Source: Locusta migratoria
Taxonomy: Eukaryota; Arthropoda; Insecta; Orthoptera; Acrididae
Assembly (NCBI GenBank): GCA_026315105.1
Contig: CM048744.1
Coordinates: forward strand, 25,213,759 to 25,277,758
DNA length: 64,000 nt
Direction: 5' to 3'
The notes under the pieces are model-generated. The model did no database searches, was not told where the DNA came from, and was given only the letters and a program-made list of their open reading frames with translations. The translations under genes and the position numbers were made by a program. This document shows, one piece after another, positions 55,386 through 64,000 of this stretch. The stretch's first letter is position 1. Every line of letters begins with the position of its first letter.

Positions 55386-57516
55386 GTAAATTGTCGAAGC
55401 TGTATTGGGAAAGTTCCAGAGCTCCAAGCGCTGATAGAAAGTACTGAGGCACAAATAGTTAAAGGTTCTGAAAGCTGGCTGACGCCTGAGATAAGTTCGG
55501 CCGAAACTTTTTCAAAGGGCCAAATGGTCTTCAGAAAGGATAGAATAAATAAAAAAGGGGGTGGCGTGTTTATTGCTGTTACTAACGGTTTATCCTGCAG
55601 CGAAATTGAGACAGATACTTCCTGTGAGTTGGTCTGGGTGGAGGTTATTCCTGACAACCGGAATAAATTAATAATTTTTTTTTTTTTTATCGGCCCCCTG
55701 ACTCAGACGATGCAGTTTCCGAAATGTTCAAAGAAAGCTTGAATCACATTTCAAATAGGTATTCGAAACATACTGTTATAATCGGTGGCGACTTTAATTT
55801 ACCCTCGATATGTTGGCATAATTACGTATTCAAAACCGGCGGCAAATATAAAACATCGTCCGAACTAGTTCTGAATTCTTTTTCTGAAAAGAACAGTTAG
55901 TTCATGAACAAACTAGAATAGTAAGTGGTTGCTAAAATACCCTTGATCTTCTAGCAACAAATAATCGTGAACTAGTAAAGAGCATCAAAACAGATACAGG
56001 GATTAGCGAACATCGAGTTGTAGTAGTGAGACTGAATGTCGAAGTGCCCAAATGCACCAAAAATAAACGAGAAGTATATCTATTCAATAAAGCTGATAAA
56101 AATTCGCTTCACGCTTTCCTGAATGGTAGTCTCCAGTCTTTCAAAACTAAAAATGCGAGGGTAGAACAGTTGTGGCTTACTTTCAAAGATATAATATCAG
56201 TAGCAATCGATAGATTTATACCAAATAAATTAATAAAAGAGGGGTATGGACCCCCCGTGGTACACAAAACAGGTCAGATCACTGTTGCAGAAACAAAGAA
56301 AAACGAATGCAAAACTTAAAAAGACACAGAATCCACAAGACTGGCAATCTTTTACTGAAACGCGCAACCTAGCGCGGACTTCAATGCGAGAAGCCAATAG
56401 TAGTTACCACAACGAAATCCTGTCTCGTAATCTTGCAGAAAATCCAAAGAAATTCTGGTCATATGTGAAGTATACTAGCGGCAAAACACAAACAATACCT
56501 TCACTACGCGATAGCAATGGTAATACTACCGATGACAGTACTGCTAATGCAGAATTACTAAACACAGCTTTCCGAAATTCTTTCACCAAAGAAGGCGAAG
56601 TAAATACTCCAGTATTCAATCCAAGAACAGCTGCCAGCATGCGAAACTTAGAAGTAGATGTTCCTGGAGTAGTAAAACAACTTAAGTCACTAAACAAAAA
56701 TATATCTTTCGAGCCAGATTGTATACCAACTAGATTCCTCTCAGAGTATGCTGATGCAATAGCTCCGTACTTAGCTATAATTTACAACCGATCACTCAGC
56801 GAAAGATCCGTACCCAAAAACTGGAAAGTTGCCCAAGTTACTCCAATATTCAAGAAAGGCAATAGGAGTGATCCCCAAAATTACAGGCCTATCTCATTGA
56901 CGTCGATTTGCGCAGGATTTTGGAACATATACTTTGTTCGAATATTATGAACTACCTCGAAGAGAACGACCTATTAACCAGTAGTCAGCACGGATTCAGA
57001 AAGTATCACTCTTGCGAAACACAGCTTGCCCTTTATTCACATTAAGTGTTAAGAGCCATCGACAAGGGATCTCAAATCGATTCCATATTTCTGGATTTCA
57101 GGAAGGCTTTTGACACTGTACCCAACAAGCGGCTTCTTATGAAATTGCGTGCTTATGGAACATCTCCCCAAATGTGCGATTGGATTCACGATTTCCTATT
57201 AGAAAGAACACAGTTCGTTGTAATTGGCGGTAAGTCATCGAGTAAGACAGAAGTGATATCTGGCGTTCCACAGGGAAGCGTTATAGGTCCCCTACTCTTC
57301 CTCGTGTTTATAAACGATTTAGGAGAAAATTTGAATAGCTTCCTTAGACTGTTCGCGGATGATGTTGTCGTTTACCGGTTAATGAAGTCAACAGAGGATC
57401 AAAAGCAACTGCAAAGCGATTTAGACAAAATTTCTGCACGGTGCGAAAATTGGCAATTGACACTATATAAGGAAAAGTGTGAAGTAATACACATGACCAT
57501 AAAAGAAACCCGCTGA
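55386..57516 (+). pseudogene. CR1 ORF2 (endonuclease-reverse transcriptase), frameshifted
   Basis: Endonuclease in frame 3 from 55386: VNCRSCIGKVPELQALIE, KGSESWL (catalytic E), MVFRKDRINKKGGGVFIAV. A T run at 55675-55688 marks a frameshift. Frame 2 then reads VIIGGDFNLPSICWHN (GDFN). From 55950 frame 1 gives the linker (TGISEHRVVVVRLNV). From 56246 frame 2 gives the reverse transcriptase start (DPPWYTKQVRSL ... VPKNWKVAQVTPIFKKG, NYRPISLTSIC). A one-base loss near 56912 restores frame 1: FLDFRKAFDTVPNKRLL, VPQGSVIGPLLFLVFINDL, LRLFADDVVVYRL (catalytic FADD intact). Stop at 57514-57516. C-terminal traces continue to 58079. Confidence 0.85.
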
Positions 57517-58150
57517 ACTTCAATTACACGATAAATCAGTCAAACCTTAAGGTCGTAAATTCTACCAAATACCTAGCAGTTACAATTACGTACAACTTTG
57601 ACTGGAGAGAACACATAGAAAATATTGTGGGGAAGGCGAACCAAAGGTTACGTTTCATCGGCAGAACGCTTCGAAGATGCACCAGCTCCACCAAAGAGGC
57701 GTCCTCTCTTGGAGTATTGTGCCCCTTGCGGGACCCTCACCAGGTGGGACTGACGGAAGACATTGAGAAGGTTCAGAGAAGGGCAGCTCGTCTTCTTTTA
57801 TCACCTTAAGGGGGGGGGGGAAGCGTCACGGAAATGTTGCACGAATTGGAGTGGAAATCATTGAAAGAAACACGTTATTCATTGCGGCGTGATCTGTTTG
57901 CGAAGTTTCAATCACCGACTTTTAGTTCTGAATGTGAAAATATTTTGCTAGCACCCACCTACTTAGGAAGACATGACCATCCCAATAAAATAAGGGAAAT
58001 TAGATCGAAAACGGAACGATTTAGGTGTTCTTTCTTCCCGCGCGTTATTACAGAATGGAACGGTAGAGAAAACTTATGAAAGTGGTTAATGAACCCTCTG
58101 CCAGGCACTTGAATGTGATTTGCAGAGTATCTATGTAGATGTAACTGTAA

Positions 58151-58734
58151 ATGTCGAAGACAAGCGTCGTTTGGTAAGTCAAATTATGGGCAATTAAGAT
58201 AGAGGTTTATTAATTTGCCTGAAGTAACTATTATACCGAAACCTGAAAGTACCATTTCTTTGAACTTAAGTGAAAAACATACTTTTCCCGAAAGTAGGCA
58301 TTAGTTATGAAGTTCATTGTAAAAGTCATATTTCCATATTTATGATTAACATGGTGTGAACTTGGATGGGGTTTAGTGTGATAAATCAATCAATAAGAAT
58401 CTGGCATCTTTTGATACTCTAGCAACAAGTTCTACAATCAGTGACATCTTCATTAAAAATAGCGGGAAAATATGTTACACAATTCAAAAGAAATACGCCT
58501 CACGTTGGTTCCATGAAGCAGAAGGCATTTTAAAAATGTAAAGTATTGCCACCATGAACATGCTTTATTAAATTCCATTCATGAAATCAAATCGTTGATA
58601 TTCGGGATCACAAAGCTTTTAAATGAATTATAATAAGGAAAGACATAGCTGAGAATTGACCAGGTGTCACTTGTTGCGGGTCTAGAATTCCAGAATTTTA
58701 TAGAGGTAAATGGCTGTCTCGGTTTTACCCTAGC
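58151..58734. other. No recognised feature
   Basis: AT-rich flank between the CR1 end and the next hAT-type element. 58727-58734 (accctagc) is the proposed left target-site duplication. Confidence 0.4.
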
Positions 58735-60712
58735 CAGGGGCGTAGATAGGTGGCGGGGGGGGGGGGGGGACGAGTAGGTTCCAACGCCCCCCCCCCCCCC
58801 GCCTTCCCGAACTTTTTCTTTTCTTCTCGTCACTCTTGCACAATAAGAAGTGAAAATAATTTGTGTAATGAATATGTGCGTTAGACTGAAAACAATGCCA
58901 AAAAAGAAAGGTACTAAGGTGTCTGTAAGTTCGGCGTTGGCTTCTTGTTGTCGGGAAACTTTGTCTGGAGTGTCTTACGGGTGGCCTTCGTGAGGCCTAG
59001 GCAAGCGTCGCGCACAATTTTCACCATAGTAAATCTGGCCAGTTAAGAAATTAATAATTGCTCAGGTAACCAGCACCTAACCATCAGTAACAATGAATAA
59101 ATATTATTGAATTCCAGTCAGAAACACGCTACACAAACTGTTTAAAGTACCGCGGGAGGCTTGCCCTGCGTGTAACGATGGCCACCGTGTCTTATGTTCA
59201 CTACTGCTCCCGACTTCAGTGATCTGCTAACTTTATTAGTACAGTAGGGCGGCGAACTCGTACGTGACACAGACAAATATATTTTTAACGAGTCATGTTC
59301 CCATCCTCTGCTTACAAGAAGCAACCTTACCTTCGTCCCACTACTGTAAATGCACACAGATGTCTATCGTAGGAGGCGACAGTCGAGTTTGTTAGTAACT
59401 GCCGCCAGTCAGCTTGCTCCTATTCGTCAGCACTGCAGGTTCACTACGGTAATGGCGCCACCCCAGTTTCATGACGAACGGTTGGCAGTACGAGTGCGGT
59501 TTCCAGTGTTTTATCAGCGTTTCCTGCCGCGGAACTAATCCCTGCGGTCGCCGCCGTGATTGTTGACAGGTATTAATCGTGAGCAAGAAATTGTTAGTTT
59601 AGACGTTTTGAATCTAATTTTCGAGGCTGCATTTTGTTGAAATAAGTACCTCTATAGGCTGTCAGTGCATTTAATACTCGTATTAACGTAATCTGTAGAT
59701 ATTTAGCTTCGATTTCGTATCTTTAACCTAATTGTTTTGCAGACTGTTTGGCTTTAAATGGATGTTCTTAGCCATATTTTTCAACAGTGGAAATGACGCC
59801 ATCGTGGAGAATTTAGGCAAAATAAAGTGTAAAACAGATTAATACATTTTGTGAAATGGGCACTTGTAGAATGTACAGAATGTAGATAATGTAGTAGGTT
59901 TGAAGTGCCTAAAACTATACCGGTATTTCTGACTTTTTCGGTGTGTTAATCAAGTCTAAATTATAATTTTTTTATTCCAATTTTACATCGACAAGTACTT
60001 GAGACCTTCAAAATGTCTAATACACTTATTTACTACTACCCACTCATCGTGTAGGTTTATCCAGGGTAATGGCGTATACTATCACATTATATTTTTCAAC
60101 AATAAAACTTAACAAAAAATATGTCTGAAAAAAATTATAATGATTTAGTATTATTATTTACGAAAAAGACACACTTTTAATAACGTAAAAAGAAAACTGG
60201 TTTTCGTCAAGGTGGCGCCATTCCCCTGGTCTCTGCTATATGTCATGTCTGAAGGCTATCGGTTTTTTACGATTGCTGGCAACTGACGACTTGAGCCAGA
60301 TGTGGTAGTGCGGAAGGTATTTCTAATTTCCTAATCCCTACAGCGATTACTTTTGTTCTGAAAATTGGGTTTATTCTGTATATAATGTTATAATAATTTA
60401 TGGAAAAATAGTTGGGGAACGTGTTCGACAACAGCCAGGTGAACGCCCGTCATTTTCGAGGTATATCACTATACCAGAAAAGACTGCTCTTCGTGTCTAC
60501 AATCTTTTGCAATAACGCTTTAACGCTTCATTCTTTTATCATCTCTTCTCAAAATTTTGCAAATTAATAGAAAAAAAAATCGCAAGGTTGTTTCATGGGA
60601 GGGTGGTTACCAGCTTTGGCACTTGTGAACTGTGCGAGGGCAGCTCAATATAGCTCTGGCTCTGAAGCCCCCCCCCCCCCCCCGCAAGATGAAAAATTGA
60701 TCTGCGCTCCTG
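58735..60712. mobile_element. Probable non-autonomous hAT element with terminal G/C runs
   Basis: Left end caggggcgtagataggtgg. The complement of the right end is caggagcgcagatcaa, an imperfect inverted repeat of the CAGGGGCGTAG type. The 8-bp flanks accctagc (58727-58734) and agcctaac (60713-60720) agree at six of eight positions. Just inside the ends are homopolymers: 15 G (58755-58769) and 14 C (58787-58800) that can pair as a hairpin, and 16 C (60668-60683). No transposase is recognised in the 1978-bp body. Confidence 0.55.
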
Positions 60713-61229
60713 AGCCTAACTGCGTCAGAAACAGCTGCGCCCGTGGCGGGAAGTGCTAGGGATGGCGTTTATCGCTGAAACAACCGGTTTTCGGTTATAC
60801 CGGTTCTTTTCATCTCCAGTTTAACCGCACTGTAATAATTGCTCAAGATAACCGGTTTTTAAAATAACCGGTTTTCGGTTTTTTATTGCTATTATTTCCA
60901 GTAGATTTCGATCGAAAACATATTTTGCAGCCGAAACAGAAACCGTAATCGAATGTTCGGTTCTTCTAGTTTCGGCAGAAACAGAAGTTTACGAGATTTA
61001 GTTAAAATGTAGCTAAATTTATGTTATTCGACAAATTACTAGTCTTTCCATATTTTGCAAGATCTCTCTCAATACTACGCCTTCTTGAGTGTGTAAGCCT
61101 AGACAGTAGTCCGTAGAAGACGATATACGAAGCATACAGATTTACTAGCCTAATATTTCCATACGGCAGTTGCGAATATTGAGCCAATCACTCCGTAAGT
61201 TGGACTTACGAATATCTCGTTATATACAC

Positions 61230-61236
<7 letters not shown>

Positions 61237-61307
<71 letters not shown>
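61237..61307. repeat. (TA)n microsatellite
   Basis: About 35 TA units, inside the hAT element. Confidence 0.97.
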
Positions 61308-61310
<3 letters not shown>

Positions 61311-61448
61311 TTACAGTCAGTAAATGAACTTCAATCAGTGCTGCAGAAGGTATTTCGAAAAATAGTCACAGTTCAGACTAACAGTATGATTGTTGTCAGT
61401 GTAAATTTACGAGAATTGAACTAGGAAAGCTGTGTACAACATGATCAA

Positions 61449-61657
61449 AGAAATTTTCAAATGGGTGTGAGTTCTTATGAGACCCAACTTCTTAGGTCAT
61501 CGGTCCCTAGACTTAAAAACTACTGAATCTAACTTACGCTGAGGATAACAAACACACCCATGACAGAGTGAGGAGGGAGGACTGGAACCTCCGACTGGAG
61601 CAGCCGCGCAGTCCCTGACATGGAGCCTCAGACTGCACGGCTACCTCGCGAAGCACC
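61449..61657 (-). mobile_element. SINE-A nested in the hAT element, 10-bp duplication
   Basis: Minus strand head tagccgtgcagtctgaggc with B box region ggaggttccagtcctccctc (B box mutated: ttccagtcc) and body with gtagtttttaagtctaggga. Flanks acatgatcaa at 61439-61448 and 61658-61667. It resembles the variant subfamily at 53670. Confidence 0.9.
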
Positions 61658-61794
61658 ACATGATCAATGTTACCTAAAGTCATATTGGTTATTAAAAAGC
61701 CACTCACTTTCAAGGAATCACATTAATAAAATTTGTTAGCATAACAATATGATAATACATTGAAAGTTACTATTCCAAGCTTATAGTACTTCAC

Positions 61795-61980
61795 TTACAT
61801 AGTAGGTACATGAATCGAATTTACCTTCTCTCCCAAGAAACATTTTGGATGCTCTTTCCTTAAATGACATAGCATATTTGTTGTACCTCCACCCGTTTTC
61901 AGCTTTTTAAAGCAAATGAAGCATTGTACATCACTGCTACCGTACTTCGTGAAGTACTTCCACACTCGGGATGGTGGCAT
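61795..61980 (-). CDS. BED-type zinc finger, first exon of a hAT transposase
   Basis: Open frame of 61 codons starting MPPSRVWKYFTKYG. Residues C20 and C23 (VQCFICFKK) and H39 and H44 (CHLRKEHP) form the C2H2-type BED finger, with the typical SxVWxYF start and aromatic spacing all intact. BED domains bind DNA and lie at the N-terminus of many hAT transposases. After HPKCFLGEK the DNA reads aaggtaaattc, a good 5' splice donor, so the frame to the stop at 61795 is probably read-through into an intron. No downstream catalytic exon is present inside the element's ends, so it encodes at most a solitary DNA-binding domain. Confidence 0.7.
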   Translation of the reverse strand: MPPSRVWKYFTKYGSSDVQCFICFKKLKTGGGTTNMLCHLRKEHPKCFLGEKVNSIHVPTM

Positions 61981-62490
61981 TCAAGGCATAACCGATGTCT
62001 GGCGACGACAGCAAGGAACTGCCGCATGACCAGATGGAGGCACGTCCTGTACACTGCTGGTGCAAGCGCGTCGTCTAATAGAACACGCCGCACGACAACA
62101 GGTGCATCTATGCCTCAATAGCTGCACCAGTTCTTAAGTTCTTATGCCACGCGTTTGTTGCGCGTTTTTGACTGCCGGGATTGTTCTTAAATTATCACTG
62201 ATCGCTTTTCTTAGTTACTGCGATAACCTAATATCTCACAGCAGTGGAAATTTTAGGAATAGCCCTAAATATTAGGGTCTACTAGCTTTAATTTTTTTTA
62301 ATTATTTACAAAAAACGTATTTTGAACCGCTACTACAGGAAGTAGTTGTACCGGTTTTTTACCCGGCTCTTGGCAATAACTAAAAACCAGTTACAGCCGA
62401 CACCAAATAAATACCAAAAAACCGGATATTCAAAACTAAAATACCGGTATCGGTATTAACCGGTCGGTTTTTCCCATCCCTAGGAAGTGC

Positions 62491-63100
62491 AGCGCGGCCT
62501 CAGTTCCCGGTGACGCCGCAGCACAACCGTGTGTTGTGCCGCATTCGGCAGCTTCGCAGCTGCGGCGCCCCGCCAGCACGTGAGCGCTCCCCATCTCGCG
62601 AGGAGCACGCCAGCTGCGCTAGTACAAGCCGGAAAACTACTATTCACTAATGAAGGAGAGATCATTGCAAAAACTGTTTGTAGCTAGGAAGCAATTTTAC
62701 CACAAGCACAACACCCAAGCATAGAGACAACACCAGTATACAGACCTCGTCCCCGTTCTTGCTAGCTGCGGCCCACCACCCTTGTAATACGTCATCCTGA
62801 AGACACAAAACTACTGGCCTTAAAGAGACGGCAGAGCTGTAGCTAGCGCACCGCGACCGCCGGGGCTTGCGAGTCGCCGTGGCCTGCGGTGATTGTGGCG
62901 CCTGCCGCCCTGGCGCTGCCGCCCTGCTGCATGTTTGATGCTGCGGCGAGCAGGTGGTGGCGAGACAAAGGCGGCCGAGGCCCAGGGGAGAGCGCAGGAG
63001 GGGGCGACAACCAGAGGAAACAGATACAACAGAGAGCCTGGCCAACACATGCAGCCACAGTAGACCGAGCTTCTACTGTCCAGTACCTGTGACTCCTGTG
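62491..63100. promoter_or_regulatory. CpG-rich segment, split from its left part by the hAT insertion
   Basis: GC- and CpG-rich (gtgacgccgcagcac, gctgcggcgccccgccagc, aaggcggccgaggcccagg). Removing the hAT element joins it to 60690-60756 (cagctgcgcccgtggcgg), so the hAT landed inside this segment. Frames on both strands are composition products. No gene is recognised and a regulatory role is only possible. Confidence 0.35.
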
Positions 63101-63164
63101 ATTGCTACTTTACAGCAACGTCTGTCACAACAAGTCTCTTTTTGTTCATGTACACTGAACGGGT

Positions 63165-63300
63165 AAAGATGAAAATGTGTATCCAGCCGTGATTCGAATC
63201 CGCGTCTCCTTCTTGCCAGGCAGTCGCGCAGACCCGTAAACCACTGTGAGGACAGTGGTCGCCACAACTGCACGGATTACTAAAGCACGGCTCCCGCCAG
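63165..63300 (-). repeat. tRNA-like repeat, antisense
   Basis: Plus strand agccgtgattcgaatccgcg is an antisense B box. Minus strand upstream reads acgggtctgcgcgactgcct. Probably the head of another tRNA-derived SINE. Boundaries unclear. Confidence 0.5.
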
Positions 63301-63412
63301 ATACTAATTCTCATCTTTTCCCTCTCCATCATCGTAGTTTTTTTGCAAACTTTTCCCGGAAGATTAAGACCCTAGGTCCGCCTCCGCAACGGAGAAAAAT
63401 AAGAATCACCGT

Positions 63413-63416
<4 letters not shown>

Positions 63417-63470
<54 letters not shown>
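63417..63470. repeat. (TA)n microsatellite
   Basis: About 27 AT units without interruption. Confidence 0.97.
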
Positions 63471-63473
<3 letters not shown>

Positions 63474-63528
63474 TTCTCCTCTTACTCTTAATGGAAAAGC
63501 TTGCAAAATACCAAGAGTTAGAATAACT

Positions 63529-64000
63529 GTTGTTGTTGTTTTGGTGGTGGTGGTCTTCAGTCCGCAGACTGGTTTGATGCAGCTCTCCACGCCACCCTAT
63601 CCTGTGCAAGTTTCTTCATATGCGAATACGTACAGCACCCTACAACCTTTTGGATCTGATTACTGCATTCGTCACTCGGTCTCCCTCTACGATTCTTAGC
63701 CCACACATTTCCTCCTAATGCTAAGTTGACGACTCCTTGATGTCTCAGAATGTGTCCCACAAACCTACCCCTTCTCTTAGTCAAGATATGCCAGAAACTC
63801 CTTTTCTCACCCACTTCTGTTGTGCACCTCTTCATTAGTTACGTGATCTACCCACTTAATATTCATCATTAGTCTGTGGCACCACATTTTCAAAGTTTCT
63901 ATCATCTTTTTGTCTGAATTTCTTCTCGTCCATGTTTCACTCTCAAACAATGCTACACTGCAGACAAATGCTTTCAGAAGGGACTTCCTTATTTTCAGTC
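63529..64000 (-). mobile_element. RTE-like element 3' end, antisense, cut by the right edge
   Basis: Minus strand ends with gcggactgaagaccaccacc and a CAACAA-rich tail (63529-63552), the same 3' end as at 27160-27182. The rest of the element lies beyond position 64000. Confidence 0.88.
63557..64000 (-). pseudogene. RTE pol C-terminus
   Basis: The minus-strand frame 63835-63557 is open for 92 codons: VGEKRSFWHILTKRRGRFVG, GHILRHQGVVNLALGGNVWA, RRGRPSDECSNQI, MKKLAQDRVAWRAASNQSAD, then stop at 63557-63559. Upstream (63840-64000) the sequence matches the family's C-terminal domain but needs a frame change. It is better preserved than the copies at 20850 and 26688. Confidence 0.82.

Larger units (their letters stand above)
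53940..58150 (+). mobile_element. CR1-like non-LTR retrotransposon, copy 2, nearly full length
   Basis: Order: leader (about 53940-54335, boundary uncertain, interrupted by an A run), ORF1 (54336-55290), ORF2 (55386-57516 and beyond) and a 3' UTR ending atctatgtagatgtaactgt at about 58150. This is the only CR1 in the window with ORF1 and endonuclease. Nearly identical over its 3' half to copy 1 at 27741-29860. Both ORFs carry stops and frameshifts. Confidence 0.85.
60757..62482 (-). mobile_element. hAT element with an 8-bp duplication and a retained BED zinc-finger exon
   Basis: Left end tagggatggcg and right end (complement) tagggatgggaaaaaccg form the terminal inverted repeat, with 9 bases identical. 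Flanks ggaagtgc at 60749-60756 and 62483-62490 are a perfect 8-bp duplication, the hAT rule. Subterminal regions are rich in the motif aaccggttttcggtt (several copies at 60781-60880 and, inverted and decayed, at 62347-62470), probably transposase-binding repeats. The body (1726 bp) keeps a BED finger exon on the minus strand but no catalytic domain. A (TA)n tract and a SINE-A lie inside. Confidence 0.9.

Overview
The window looks like intergenic DNA from a very large insect genome. An orthopteran of the locust type (Schistocerca or a close relative) fits best. This rests on the mix of repeats, which I recognise from memory: CR1-like and RTE-like retrotransposons, two abundant tRNA-derived SINE families and Tc1, hAT and piggyBac DNA transposons. 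The species call is an inference. I found no convincing host protein-coding gene, no rRNA gene and no CRISPR array. Nearly every recognisable reading frame belongs to a transposon and is broken by stops, frameshifts or deletions.

Layout. 1-2495: Jockey-like non-LTR pol, cut by the left edge. 2520-3787: 5'-truncated CR1. 4717-8115: CR1 pieces flanking an RTE element (4917-7674) that carries a SINE. 8116-10211 and 15839-16330: a repeat built of modules around a tRNA-like sequence. 10212-15838: a long Tx1/L1-like element (ORF1, then endonuclease plus reverse transcriptase) sitting inside one of those tRNA-like sequences. 17400-19307: two Tc1 copies. 20028-22080: SINEs and an antisense RTE with two nested SINEs. 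22656-23400: two tRNA-like repeats in inverted orientation. 23743-24315: piggyBac remnant. 25740-26310: CpG-rich segment. 26688-29860: an RTE 3' end followed by a CR1. 30798-31310: two SINEs.

32790-41470 holds diverged copies of an unnamed repeat, two more Tc1 copies, a 392-bp SINE with a 19-bp target-site duplication, and the C-terminal end of a hAT transposase. 42480-43645: non-LTR pol carrying a SINE. 43930-44330: CpG-rich segment. 44464-45315: non-autonomous hAT with an 8-bp duplication. 45560-47280: a cluster of tRNA-like repeats with an almost perfect 300-bp tandem duplication and a 65-66-bp array of about eight tRNA-like units. 47281-49600: AT-rich DNA with minus-strand coding traces of unknown origin. 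50597-53250: ZMYM1-type hAT with a large palindrome and a 300-bp tandem repeat. 53940-58150: nearly full-length CR1 with an esterase-type ORF1. 58735-60712 and 60757-62482: two neighbouring hAT-type elements, the second keeping an intact BED zinc-finger exon. 62491-63100: CpG-rich segment. 63529-64000: antisense RTE cut by the right edge.

The 'genes' form no pathway. They are layers of parasitic DNA. The nesting order can be read from target-site duplications: SINE-A copies sit inside RTE, Tx1-like, hAT and other non-LTR elements. The best leads are the Tx1-like insertion at the A box of a tRNA-like sequence, the 65-bp tRNA-like tandem array, and the family of hAT elements with verifiable 8-bp duplications.
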